Shown here: positions 10,091 through 25,000 of the stretch, piece after piece | Numbering within the stretch: position 1 is the stretch's first letter | Layout of the letters: every line of letters begins with the position of its first letter | From: Psococerastis gibbosa | Taxonomy: Eukaryota; Arthropoda; Insecta; Psocodea; Psocidae | Length of the DNA stretch: 64,000 nt | Assembly (NCBI GenBank): GCA_963971405.1 | Contig: OZ020485.1 | Location: forward strand, 35,173,921 to 35,237,920 | Direction: 5' to 3' | Program-made: the position numbers and the translations under genes | The notes under the pieces: generated by a model | The model's database searches: none | The model's input: the letters and a program-made list of their open reading frames with translations, nothing else | What the model was told of the DNA's origin: nothing

Positions 10091-13000
10091 CTATTCCCGT
10101 CTTTTGGGGCTTGTCCCACGTCTCCAAGGACTACCGTAAACTGGATAGTCATCATAAGACCTCATCACGGGAGAACGGTCTGACGAGTGAAGATGGGAGG
10201 AGGCGGAACGGGAGAATAAGGACTCTTCCAATGTCGGCGTCCGCAGGAATGACGGTTCTGTTGTATGCACTGGGCCATTCAAATTCTTTTTTGACCAAAG
10301 AGATATTCCTAAAAATATTTAAAAACTACTATTAGACACAATGTTTTTAGCAGAGGAGAGGGTTCATTTGGTTATATATTAGTAAGACAAAATATGCAGC
10401 GGTATAATCACTCTACATTAAGCCTGGGCCCGAAAACTGAGGTAACCGACCAGATGCTCATAAGGCTCTTCCACTGGTCGATTTCACTTCAAATTTGATT
10501 TTAGATTTTTTGTTTGCTTCGTTTTAAGGAGACTATTATGTAGATATACGTATCTATTATAACTTAATTTATAATAGATAAGTTAAGTTTCTACATAATA
10601 GTCTCCTTAAGAGGATATGTCACGTAGAAAATTGGCACCCCAAAATTAAATACTTTTAATTTTTTATTTCATTAACTCAGCAAGTTATTAAAAATTTGGC
10701 AAATCTAAGTTGTAAAAGACTACTTCGTGCATCATATAAACGGGTATTTTCACTTTTCGGTTTCGTAGTTCTTCCAAAAATCCAAGAATACGCGTAATTT
10801 TAGTCTGTTCTGGTTTATGAAAGAACTAAGGTACCAAAAATTTAATATTTCCTATTACATGATGCAAGAAGCAGTCTTCTGCAACTTCCATGAGCCAAAT
10901 CTTTCATGAATTGCTTTGTTAATTAAATAAAAATATAAAAAGTCAATAAAAACAACAAATTTAGGGGTGCTCATTTTCTACGTCCTCTTCCTCTTAAAAC
11001 GAAACAAACAAAAAAATCTCCAATCAAATTTGAATTAACATCGACCAGTGCCGCCTAAGAAATAACGAATAAATTATGTTTGTCCCGAAGTTTAGAAGTT
11101 GTCTTCAGCCCTATTGTTCTTAATTTACTGTAATATGTACATTTACTTTAAAGCCCATACCGGCAACTGTTGCAATTCCAATGATTAGGACAGAAATCCA
11201 CTGAATCATCGAGAACCACGAATCTTCGGAGGAGGGAACGCGAAGTCCGCCACAACGAATACCAATTTGCAGCTTTTGGTTAGTGAGCTTTGACCAGACC
11301 ACCACCGATATCGCAGGGGGATCTTCCAGTGTCCACCAAGCTGTATCAACAGACACCTTGTAGGTTTGACTAGTTTCTGTTTGACTCGCTAGAACCACAG
11401 TTACCAGATGCTTGTCCGTAACGATCTATAATGAAGAAACAGATAATGTACTAGTTATTTTGTGTATAATACTACTTGTAGTAGCAATAATGAAGCTACT
11501 AATAGAACTGGAATTACTTTAGAATTTTATTAGACCCAGGTGAACTATAGGATTTGTTCCAAACAATTTTTTAAGTACCGTATGCCCGTAATTTTATTTA
11601 TTGCTTTCCAATTTATACGCAGTACTATATAAGGAAAGCTTTGTGACGGTACAAATTTTCGATTCCGAGATTTCAACGGATTTACACGTTTTAAGGTCCT
11701 AGGAACCCAAAAAAGTGGTTTTTACGAAATGTCTGTCTGTCTGTCTGTTCGTCGATTTCCGGGCAAACTACTCGGTCGATTTTGATGAAATTCGGCATGT
11801 AGGTTCACAAAAACCATACCTCGGACCCAAAAAACTTCAAAAAGAACGTCTAAAAAAATTATTTCCCAAAAACGGCTCCAATGATTTCTTTTAAATTCAC
11901 ATATATTGTAGTTGTTGTTAATGTTGATAAAATGCGGGGGGTTGCTTGCCCCTTGATAGTTTGCTTCTGGGGGTAAAAAAATAAAAATGACTAAATTTTA
12001 ATGAAAAATGACTAAAAAATCATTTTTCTGCGAAACCTTTCTATCGATAATTTCTACCTTCAGGTATGTTTTAGGTGTTAAATTGAGTAAGGAAACCGGA
12101 CAGGTTGCTTTCCCAAAAAAGTATTTGGTTTTGTAAAAAAAAATGTTTTTTTTGAAAAATTGATTGAAAATTTAGGCTCAAATGCATTGCGTGCCCTGCC
12201 AGTATTGCTGTGTGGTAATGTGTTGGTCTGGCCTATCTAGAATTTACCTCACCACCACTGACGTCAGGCGGAAACCCCCCCCCCCCCTCCCCCCAACCGA
12301 GATATCGGAAATTTAACCATAGGAAAATTATTTACCATGAAATTACTCATTTTCTCTATTTTGATAAATTGGAAAGCATGTTCGAGTAAACTCGGACCGG
12401 TTCTTTATTATTATTATGCAATCACATTATAGTCTTAATTTCATAACTTAAGAATCATAGACCATCCGGGGGTCTCTTATTCTAACCCATTTGGAACACA
12501 TGAAACGCTCTCTCCCTCTTTCTCTGACTTACAGTCCATTTAAGATGATACTTACTATTTAAGAGAAAACTGTCTGGTTTTTCATCTCGAAAAGTGACCA
12601 AACTGACAACGTCATATTATATATAGACAAATACATAGAGACAATAAATGTATTCATTAATCTCTTTGCACAGAAAGAATTAATGTATGTAATTACGCCC
12701 GCACATAAAACAAGCAGAGCTTAACATAGCGTAGATAAAGTACTAAATTTTTAATTTGTAAATAATCACATAAGTAGGTCGGTCCAGAATTCCGTGGCCT
12801 AGCCTAGAAGGAGAACCGCTAAAAATATTAGCATTACTCTACATTTTAGTGTGTTCTTTAAGAACATAATTTCACGTGGGCTTACCTTTGTAAAAACTTT
12901 TTAAGCCCTCCGAAAAAATTATTTTCGGAAATGCTGAAAAATTGCCTTTTTTTAGTCTTTTCAACGGTACAAAGTAGCAACCCGTCTATATCTTGGCGAT

Positions 13001-16000
13001 TTATTTTATTCCGGTAGCATTGAATAATAGCTAGTGGTCTATTCTAAGCTATCACGAAGGAATATGACAAAGTCGAACTCACACGCCAAATGCCAGCTTC
13101 TCAAACCCGTCTGCTACGCTATGGGTTTTCAGAAGTTTGGGGTACGCAGCTTTCGGGGGTCTGTGATTTACTCAAGTGATCATACCTTGTAGAAATGTTT
13201 TCTAAATTAAGGGGCTTGCCATCTAAATCACCGTTCATTTTTTTTTTCAATCCTTTCAGGTGTACACACATTGTAGTCTTGGATTGTGTTCAGTGGACAC
13301 CCGACCAGGCCTGAACACTTTCTATTCTTTAGTGTGGAAATGTTTAGGACGAATATGCCATACAAGCTAACCAGGCCCCTCGTTGACCGTCTCAGCAGCA
13401 AAACACAAAACGACCCATTATTGCTGACCATGCAAAATGTTTAAATTTCCGTGTACCTCACGCACTCTCGGTCCTCGCGAGTCTGAACTAAGAGGTGTGG
13501 AATGCTATAATTTGACATTAGTTCTAGTAAAGGATGTGCCTACACAGTAAACAACATAATTTGCCTGATTTATTTCACCTTCTAGATTAGGCCATGGACT
13601 TCTGGACCTTCCCTCGTAAGTTATAAGAAAACGTACTTAATCCAGCCCAGTCCAACATCCAGTCCCTAATGATTATTAGACAGAGACTACGTTCCTATGC
13701 TACCTATGGGCTCGTAAAAGAGGCCCCAGGATGGTCAAAGTTATGAAATTCAGACTAAAACGACAGTTGGCACCTACCTTAACCTGTTCTAATACTTCTT
13801 TGATGCCGGACAGAGTGAACATGTCAGTAGGCTTCGCATGGGTGACTTTGATTTGATTCCGATGCAGGAATAAAGCTGGGGTGAAGGGAATTAGAGACGC
13901 TCGTGAAGCAGTTGTCCCATCCACTGTTACAGCTTGAAGAACGATGGCTTCAGAAAGGGTTGCTGAAGCTGTTGAAGGCTTAGCGATGCTTTGTACCCGA
14001 CAGGAGTAAAGACCTACAAATAGAAGGGTGATTTTTTTTAATTATCAACAATCAAAATAACGAAAGGTCCAGGTCCTGGGGCGAATTGGATAAAATTAGG
14101 ATTCAAATAGATGCCAGGAAAACACGTTGACCTCTAAGCCCAAAACGATAAAAAAATAGAACGGATAGCGTCACCCAATGACTAACTTATGGATGCTACT
14201 ATATGCAACTATATTAGCGTGTTATATGCATAAGCTGGCCCTGCTTGAATAGTATACTGTAAGCCACAAATAAGTATTCCAGGAAAGTTCGCCGCATTGT
14301 AGCCCAGTGACTGCGACTGCTTCATTGGTAAGCTTGTCTCAGCTTGTCTATTATCCCTTGCAGCCGGTGTAGGTTGGCTTAGAGAACGTATACCAGTTTG
14401 CCAATGGACAAAAATTCATACGGAAACAATACAAATCATGTCCGAAATCCATGGGGTCATTGGCATTGGACAAGGGACCTATGGGCCACGATAAGTAGGC
14501 CTGGGTCCATGAAGTCCTCCAAAAGAGTTATTTTAGTGTCGACAATTTGACAGATGCTCGGGAGATTGTAATTCTGTATCAGTCTGATCCATCATAACCG
14601 TTATAGCAGGTGGCTGCGGGAGCAGTTTTATTTATCTACACAGAACGTAGTCCCTTTTTATTATAAGGAGACACTTTGCCCAGCATAAACAAGGAACGAC
14701 AAGCTTATCCTAAGTTTATTTTGCGTCAGACCCGCTCCCTCAACTGCCCGCTATAAATGGCCCCTACGGCAAGAACGCGGGTTAGAATCATATTTTTTCC
14801 TGTTTTTTTTATTATTGTTATTGAATGCATCCGCAGCAGCCTCCAATGCGTAAACCAACCTGAAGGACACTCGTAGGTGCTGCGTCTTTAAGGGCATAAT
14901 AAATTGATAATTGACATGCTTCATGAAAAAATCCATTCTTCAACTAACCTGTCTCTAGATTGAAAGAAGGCGCTACGTTAAAGAACAAGGCAATATCCAC
15001 AGAAGCGATAGGATTGTTGAACTGCAACTTGCATAAGAATGGATAGCACAAAGGATTGAAATCTCTTGGTGTGGCTGCTCCACAGGTGCTGTTGAAGGCC
15101 ACCCGGTTGACTTTCTTATCCTTGTCTCCAGCAGCAGATAAAACCAACGGGTATTCGGCTACGGCATCGGGCGCTGTTGTTAACATTGTTTCATGAGGCA
15201 GCAAGTCAATCTGAAAACATATGTAAAGTGAACATGAGTAAATTGAACAATCCGTTCTCCAATAGTGCCAACCCGAGGTCAGACAATGACTATTCGCCAC
15301 GCCAACCACTGTCAAGCGCCATTATAGCTATAACTAGGCCTGGCCTGCGTCAAGGCCCTTGACGAGGGCCATTTTTCGTGTAGATTCGCAAAGTCATGTG
15401 GTCAGCGCGTTAGAAGGCGAATCGCGGTTGCTCTTTTTGCATTACCCAGGGGACACGTGTGACGGATCACGGACGCGAGCAACATTGTCCTCCTAAAACT
15501 AAAGGCAAAACACTGAAGCCAGTGCAGGAAAGCCCTGGTCGAAGCTAATTAAAAATCCAATCCCACACAGTCTACCCAGGGCCATCAGTGTTGCGGCGTT
15601 CAGGACCACGACGGGTCACGACTACCTCGCTGCACACCTCAACCGCATTGGAGTCCGCGATTCCTGCGCATGCGACCTATGTGGACACCCCCGGATGGAC
15701 GCTGAACACCTCGCGTCATGCCCGGCGATCGACCACACGCCGACAAATGAAGACGAGTTCGAAAAGATTGCACGTCGCTACTGGTCAGCGCGTCACCAAA
15801 TGGCTGACATGTAAGTAAGTATAACTAGGCCTGGCTCAGTTTAATATAGCTAAAACAATGCATGCTAACATTAGGATTAGAGATTTTTCAAATACTCTCT
15901 GGGTCGACAGCAGGCATAAAAAACACTTGCCATGCCGGCTCACATCAAATGCACCATATAGAAACAGCCCCCTTTAAGCTTATTACCAGGCCATCAACAT

Positions 16001-19000
16001 GTATGATCAAAACCAGTCGCCAGGGTGGTGAAATGTATCAGCCTCCTCCACTTCTGACCATTCAGTACTGCCTGGTTCCAGTCCCACCCTAAAGAGATAG
16101 CCCTGAATCTGGTTTCTTGTCGGTTTTCCTTTTCCTCAAGCCACGTCTTTACGCATCGACTGATATCCATTCTCTTTATATGCTACTAATAGCGCACAAA
16201 TAAGAAATGGAAAGGTGTGTACCACAGTATCGTACAGTTACGTATTTAGACAAAATCTGGCTTTAATGCAAAAATTAATTATTATATATGTATTTTTATA
16301 TAACTACATAAATAATTAATCTATAGTTTCTTCTTACCCTATGAATAGAAGCAATTTCAATACGACTTCGCAGACGGGGACTTGCTTGATGATAGAGCAC
16401 TGTGGCCCCTGCTTGTCCACATGCCACAGCCACTCCCAGTTCTGGCCACAGACGGAGCTTACTCGGATCTTCCACAGCCCATGAAATCGCTGCGTCCTCG
16501 GTGGAAGCTACTGGCATTCTCAGGCATATCACTTCTCCGACACTGATCCTCAGCTGTACAGACGGAAATGATTACAAAAACAATTAAATAATTATATTTG
16601 GACAAGCGCGCACAGTGCATAAAAACAATAAAATTACAATACTGATGCGCACAAGAGAATCTTTTATATTTTTTTGTTTTCCATACCAAAGAAAGTTGAA
16701 TGGAACATCAGAAATTTATATATCCCTAGACCCGACCACACCGATTAAACTTAAATTATATCTTGCTAAATGGTAAGCTCCACACATTTTTATTTCAATT
16801 GTTTCCTATTCGCCCATATGGAAAATAAAGACAATTTTTTCTCTTTCTTATTCCTTTGCTTTTCCTTAGATAACTGCGTCAAGTTATCATATTCCCTAGA
16901 CCCATTAATTTAATTGGATTTATAACCTTTTAGGTTAGAATACATACGTTGGGGGGGAAGAAAACATCAGATGATCGTATTGGCAAGTAATCAACCAGCT
17001 GGTTCTTGTTGCGTACATCCCATACTTGGGTTAAAGTTGTTCCAGAGTCGAGCATACTCAAAATTAAAGTCCCATTGTCCGTTCCACGTGCGACGTTCAC
17101 AAGACCCTGCAATTCAACTCTAATATAAAATGTCTGATTTAAAAACAAAATTATTAATTAACCTTTACTGTAGCACCACCGCTGATGATGTACTAACGAA
17201 TACGTTATATTTAAGAAACCTTCCAGTAAAAGTTCCTTATTTTACCGCTTACCCATACTTAAGGGAAAAGGACATTATAGCGACCAATACTGTTATAATA
17301 AGAATTAAAAAATTAGGAATAGAAACACTGCATCACGTCACAGGGATTGCCCTTGTCTAATAATAATAAATAAATAGTCGTGGGGTCAAAAATGCCACAT
17401 ATCTTTTTAATAGCTCTATAATTTATACATACAGTATCATTTTACGCTCAGAATTTTTCATTAATACAGATTAATATTTCATAATTTGTTATAATCCAAC
17501 ATTACTGTGATTACTGATAAATTCACTAACATTTTTAGACCACACCAATTACCTTTTGGTCACATTTAGCCAGGATACTAGATCGCACAGCATCAAATTC
17601 ATTTCCTTCCTCGTCATGATAACTGACACTGAGGTCCACGTCCAGACCGTTGGGAATGCCAGACAGACGTTCAGCGTCACGCAAACGCCAGCGGGAAATC
17701 ACATTGACAGTAACATATTCTACAGGCCTCACCTGGAACAATGCCACAGAAAAGCAATAGCAACGATTATTTTACAATTTAGTATGCGCAGCAATTTAAT
17801 TTTTTTAAAGAGGAAGCTGGATCACGGTCAGTTTATTTTTTTAATTTAATTCTTACGTTACAACGATTTGGTGTGTTCAATTAGAAGACTATTTCATACA
17901 CACTAAGAAATTGTTTAGTTTTCGTGCAGGGGGTTTTCCCTGATAGGCGACCGAAATTTACCGCATTAACAAATTCATGAAAAAATTACAACAAAAGTGA
18001 AAAACATCTTATAAATTATAATACGGTGTATGTGTCTGTCCTCTACCAATTGAATGGACCAAATTTTTATATCTTAAGAATTAACTTGAATAAATAATAT
18101 AAACCAGCCTATTTTACGGTGATCCAGGGGTGGCCGATGTCAACGGCAAGCCTCCTCGTAATAAAAGTTTTATAATACTCGAGGACCGAGTTAACTGGAG
18201 AACGATATGCAGGGAGTTGCTGCCAACCAATCGCTAAGATTGTAACCTTAAGAAGAAGAACACCACCCCACTAGGCTTACACAAAAATATACAGAAAACT
18301 TGAACTTACATATACAATAAGATGCCTCCATGGCTTTTCAGGAGGACCGAACGCAATAACAGCAGCTCCAGTTTTATCCCCGGATGAAATTATACCATCC
18401 TGCGACACCTTCACCACATCGGTGCCTCCTACGAGTGAAGTCACTTGAAACCTAAAAATTAATTATGACAACGAGCTATTATAGTAGATTACAATTTTAT
18501 TAACTCAGTGAATTTAGACTGTATTGTGTTTTTGTAATATTGTAGCTGCTACCTAGCTTCCTAGGTTATTACAGAAGATGTGTTTTTTTCTCGAGACAAA
18601 ACAAACATAAATCACTTGGAAAACTATTTATCATAATTGCCAACCTAAACCTACTCACCGTCTTATCTCCCGGGAAAGTCGCAGTTCAGTTACAGCATGA
18701 GGAGAAATCAATATGCGTTCAAGAGTCATGGGCCGAGGACTTTGAAGAGAAATCGCAGGAATAATCTCGATGGTGATACTGTCAGAATACTCGACTGGAA
18801 GTGTTGTACCAGCAACAGAGCCAGGAACCTGCACACATTTAAAATAGTATCACTCTACCGGAACATGCATCTTAGGCGCCGATTCCACCGACCGGCTAGG
18901 GCTAAACGGTGACGTGGTAACAGACATTCAAGACTTAGGCGGGGTTTCCACCGACCTCACATTGCAGAATGCAAATGACATTGACGGAAATTAGAATTTT

Positions 19001-22000
19001 TCTTTTTATAGAAATCTATTAAAATGTGTGTACTTAACATACACCATGACGCCATTTTTTAATTTTAGTTTGTTTGTTTGTGATTTTACTGTATGATCAT
19101 TGATCAATTTTAACTATGGCATAGAGTAAAACAAATATTTCTGTTAATGTCATTTGCATTCTGCAATGCGAGGTCGGTGGAAACCCCGCCTAAGTCTTGA
19201 ATGTCTGCTACCACGTCACCGTTTTTGTATTCAGCCCTAGCCGGTCGGTGGAATCCCCGCCTAAGCCAAACCTACCAAGAATCTGTGTAAGTTCCGGCAA
19301 GCCAGATATATTTAAAGGTTGAGATATTCAATGCATCCGTCAATGGACAACTTTCATATTGGAAAATACTTGCGCCCAACCAATCAGATCACGGGCCCAG
19401 CCAAACAAAGCAAAACGAAAGTAGTCCATTCACATAGAACCTTGAATGGAAAACATTCCTAAAGAATTACCTGCTGTGATTGGGTAGTTAATTTCGAAAT
19501 ATAGCGTCCATGATTACCTTATGGAGAATCCTTGCTCTGATTGTAGATTGGTTGGTTTGAGTAAAACATTATGAAGAAATAATTGTTTAACTAACAGCAA
19601 CTTTAGTTGATAATGATAGCCCAAATAGCTATTAATTTTACATTCAACTTCATTATAATTCAAAAGATCAACAAAGCCAACTGCTATTTCTTCGTAAATT
19701 GAATGAAATAAAATAAAAAGTGATACAATAGGCAATATAAAGGGCGCTATTTTTGGGTATTGATAACCCAATCAAAGGAGGGCATTTTGCCACATTGTTT
19801 TTGTTTTATTTCCTTAGGAAAGTTGTCCATTGCGTTATTAAATCCTATAAAATTCTCTACACAAGTTTTCATTTGGGTGCAGGATATATACTTATACAGT
19901 AGTAAAACCCAAATAGTTTATACTTACTCGCACACGTAGCGTAACGACCACCCTTCCCGGTTTAACTGCCAAAAAGCGCATGACAACCTTGTCGTTTTCA
20001 TTAACAAATAAGCCAAGGTCATGGAAGACAGTGCGGATTTCAGCACAGCTGTCCTGACTGACACTCCAGGCGAATGTGGTCGATGAACTGGACAGACCGA
20101 GACGAAGGACAGCTACAGTCCCCGGAGGTCCAACTGCCCACATAGGCATCTTCCCGCCAGCCACTATTGTTGTAATGGGGGCATGAATTGTTACGCCCTT
20201 CAGAGGCACCACTCCAACGTCTACTTTGTCTTGAGATGCAATTATTTTCTGGCCTATAAACAGAGAGAGCTTAATTTTAAGTCCCATTAAGGCGGGGATT
20301 CCACATGCGTCAATAGTCAATAGTAAATATGGTATTGACGGAAATTTCAATTTTTCATTGATACACTACATTCCACATGTTTTTTCAACTATTGATCACT
20401 TTTCTTCTATTGACACGTATGCGCCAAATTTTTGAAATTTGTTTGCACTTGTTTTTTGAAATTTTGATTGCATTTGTTTTCTTCGTACACTTATTATTTT
20501 AAATAAAACCTAATAATAGTAGGAGATCCGAAGTAAGATCGACCTTCACCGATCTGTTTAATGGATGAAAACGGTTTTATAAACAATCCATTAAAATGTT
20601 TGTACCATGACGCCATTTTAGTTTGTTATTGTTTGCAGCGCGTGATTTTACTCTATGATCATTGATCAATTTTAACAATGGCATAGAGTAAAATTGAAAT
20701 GTCCGTCAATACCATATTTACTATTGACTATTGACGTATGTGGAAACCCCCCTAATTCTCTATTTGTCTTTTCAGTTTTCAATTTCATTGCTTGGCAATG
20801 GAAATATAAGAACGTTTGTTAAAAAATCAAGTGTAAGACTCAGTTGCGCAACACTTTACCCAATTGGCGAAATAAACAACCAATTGCCACACTTTTTACT
20901 TCGCATTTTCTTTTATATATGTAGTATAATTCAAAGAATGTAAAACCGTTGGTGAGTCGCGTATTAAATGTACCTAATAAGTTTAAAAATGTTGAACTGG
21001 CACTCAATGCTGCTTACAACCAAATAGGATCAGCAGCGACTACACGACAGTTATTATATTATAGTTATTGTTATATTTATACCAGTTTCTAATAAAAATG
21101 TGAGCTCAATAAAACTGACCTGACTCTCTATGAATGACAATCGCCCTTGCCACCAGCGAGCAGTCCCCGATGTGTATTCCCTCCACTACACCATCCACGG
21201 AAACTTTGGCGGTTTGTGCATCATCGATCAAGAACTCCAAGTGTGCACCAGGTGGGCCGTCAGCAGTTGTCACTTGAATAGAAGATCCAACCAGTAGAGT
21301 GACATTTCGGGGGCTCACTCGTAAAGGAGGGAAAACCTTAAACAATATTTGAACAAATGTTAGCTCAATGATTTACGAGTCTTCATACATACTTATATAA
21401 CTCTGTGCATACTCCATTCCAGCTCAGAACTTAATGACGCTCAAACCTTCAACATTAACAAAATTCCCACGTTTATAGGCGTGCAATTGTAAACCTTTAC
21501 ACTAGCGCTGATATAGACCCACTGTGATATCAAACACTAATAAGACTCAAATAAATGTATCCAAGAACAGTAGCCTCAGCGGTTCTGTGGTTACCTTCCG
21601 ACTAAAGCATGAAAACATTAGCAGCAAGTAAACAGAAGTGGGAAACAGTCGTCTTATGTGTCAACTGTTAATAAATAAGTTGTACCTTGTTTACCGTTGC
21701 GTTAGGTGCGTTCTATTAAGTAACCTGTTGATATAACGGAACGGCTGCGCCTATATACGACTCTACATGTAGAGTAGAGGCACGGACTCTTACTTTCACC
21801 CGCAAGGTTGTTTGTTTGAATCCCACACATTTTCTGACCATGCTTCGAAGGATGTTAAGCAGGCGGCCCAGGACCTTCCTAACTCCGCTGGGTTGGCTTA
21901 GTAATAGAACAAAGAGTCATTATTTAATACTTACATGGATAGGAGCAGAGCGACTGACAACGTCTCCTGCTGACACTGCTAGTGTTGTTTCTCCAACAAC

Positions 22001-25000
22001 TAAACCCTTCACGGCAAAAACATATGAGTTCTTGGCTGATGTTGAGTCAACATCGCGCACGACGATAATGTCAGATCCTGTCAGCGGAGTTAGCTTCAAT
22101 GCAGTAGGGTTTGGCAACATAGTCAAAATATCGCCTACTTCATCAAATAGAGAGACATGGGCTTTAACGGATTTCCCGCGCTCTACGTACTCCAAAACAT
22201 CTAACGCTACAGCGCCGATTCGATATACCTGTCAAAAGAACGTTAACAAGCTTAATACATACTCGTAATTAATCACACACAGTTGGAAGCTAAGTGTGAT
22301 AGTCATAGAATCATAGTGCACACTGACAATTCTGTTGCCGACGTATTTTTTCATTGTTCCCGTAGATCTAGCAGAATTGACTTTGTAAAAAACACTCCGT
22401 AGTGTGGGTACTCCGATTTGCTCTTAAAGATGAACGAAAAATACACAAGTTGCCGACGTCTTTTTCATTGAAGCCCATGTAGACTCAGTGGTTTTCATGT
22501 CAGCTTCAGAAATCGGAATATATGGGTTAATTGTAAGAGTGGGCCAAACGGCCCAAAATTTGCCCATATTTCATTGGTGGCGTGCTTGTACTCGTGTGAG
22601 TCTCTTCAGACCATGCGATTGGAGGCGTTGTAACTCAACACGGGTACTAACCTGCAGAGGCGACTGAAGAGGTCAATCGGATACATTCATTTAATTGTTT
22701 GTATGCGATTATCATTAAAAAAAAACTTTTGCTAGCCTTATGGCTACAATGGCACACGACGTCGGCAAATTGTGAGTAAGGAATCGTCCGTATTTTCCTG
22801 CTAAGTTTATTTTTTATGTTTCCTTTAATAGTTTCATGATATGCCGTTTTATGAGAAAATACGTGTACTATAACGAAACAGTTATACCAATAAATATTTA
22901 TTGATAACCGTATTGGTATATTTGATGGATGAGGAGTTTATTGTGAAAACTGAAAAGCCCAGTCAAACAATCAACTAGTTCCGGCTTATAGCTGAAGTAT
23001 CTTCCTTGCAACCAAAGGGCCCAATAAATTTCGTCGGAAATCAACAATATATTGAAGGGTATTCTATTTAACAGCGACATATGTATATATGCGACGACAT
23101 GCAAGTTCAATTTGATAAGAAAGAAAACTAACCTGAACATTCACTGAGACTGCATCTGTGTCCAAACAAACATCTTTAACTTGTAACTGAACTGACCCTA
23201 CTTCTAAAGCTTTCACTTGCAGGACGCGTCCGTCTTTTTTAACAGAAACAATGCCAGAGGAGGTAGCGGTAACTTCGTAATGTCCAGATCCTTGGTTCAC
23301 CAGTAGTTCCCTCGCTTCTCCATCGCCCGCAAATATTTCTGTTTTATTCGGAGAAACTTCCATATCATTTACAAATCTTACTGACAGGGAAGTTTGGATA
23401 ACTGGAGTTTTGTAAATGCCACTGGAGGTTCTTTCGGGGAATGGCGGAGTTTCTGCATTAAGGTTCTGTGAAAAAAGAACTTCAGGGTTGTATCCGATGA
23501 CTTTCCCCTTTATTTCAATGATACCAGTTCGCCCGGCCGTTGCGAACACCTGAATAAATGAACCGGGGAATATAAATCCTTCTTCTTCTACAGTTAAGAC
23601 TTTCATTGGCTCTACAATTTTACCGAGGGTGTCTCTTGTCAGGCTCCAAATCAATTCTAAACTGGTTATATTGTCAAATCTCCTCCCTTGAGCGTCCTTA
23701 ACGGTGACTTCTAATTCTAAATCTTTGTAACTCAAAGCAACCACTTCTTCACTTTGTAGCGGACATTTCGTAACATTCTTTACTACTGGAGTCAGTTGAA
23801 GGAACTTCGGTTTCCCACAAATTACAGTTACTGACGCAGAAGCGGTAGTAGGCTTGTTTGAGCCTTGAACGGTGTTAACAACATTAAGTGTTAATTTGGT
23901 TTCTGAAAGTTGTCGGCAAGACACAAGATAAGGATATGAGTCTTTTTGAGCGGTTGCAGGGCCTCGCTTTTGCTCAGAAACATCCAGGGCTTCATTTTCT
24001 AAGTCTGCATTTTGGAGAGAGTGATAGTGTTCGGAAGGCTTCAGAGACCAAGATCGCGGGCCACCGGTAAACACAATTAGACGAGATGTTCCCACAGCTA
24101 AGATAGCAGTTCCAGAAGATGGATTTAAAGGGGTGAGAGGCCGGTAGGCAGCTACAACAACACTAGCTGAAAACGTGCTGTACCTAATAGTTATTTGCGT
24201 TGCACCAGGAGCAACTCCGGTTACAAAGATAGTAGCACATGACGGTTCAATCCGCAAGGAGGCATTTGATTGTGTTCGCTGGAAGTTATTGTCAGGTAAT
24301 TCTACTTCAAAGGGAAGTGCGTCGCAATTGGTAAATGGAACACGTTTTCCATCAACTTCCCCATAGAGCACAACGTAGACTGGTATAGGTAGTCCAATTT
24401 CAGCTTCTAAGGCCGAGTCGAGAATTTCTAAAGCTACTGGAGGCACAACATGAACAACACTAGTGCCCCGGATATTGGGGTTAAGCGTCATTGCAGCGAT
24501 AATTGTAGTTGAGCCTCGTTCCAATGTTTTGGCGAGTCCCCGTTGAGAAATCACAGCAACCGCACTTTTAATGCTGGACCAAGTATATGTCCCATCACCT
24601 CCTGATGGTGTAAATTGTATTTCATAGCGAGCTCTGGTTATAGGATCCCAGGGAATGATAACATTTGATGGAGACACGTGGATCGGCTGGTAAATTTCGA
24701 GATCAGCAGCTGCAGTCAAATGGTTCATTTTAATGACGCCTCCAAGAGGATCCCTCATACCAAGCAGTTCACCATGAACCTATAAACAGATTCTATAAAT
24801 AGACTCTAGTTGAGTGTAAGAAAGGGCTCGAAGGCCCGAACTCCGCTAGGGGAGCGTAGTGCAATAAAGAAACAATTATTAATATTGATAAATAATTACT
24901 GTTTAATCACATCCACTACATGCAATATGCAGAAGTATAAGATAGGTACTGCGTACTAAAATAAAAACTTATGTAAAAAATGCTTACTACTGTACTATAG

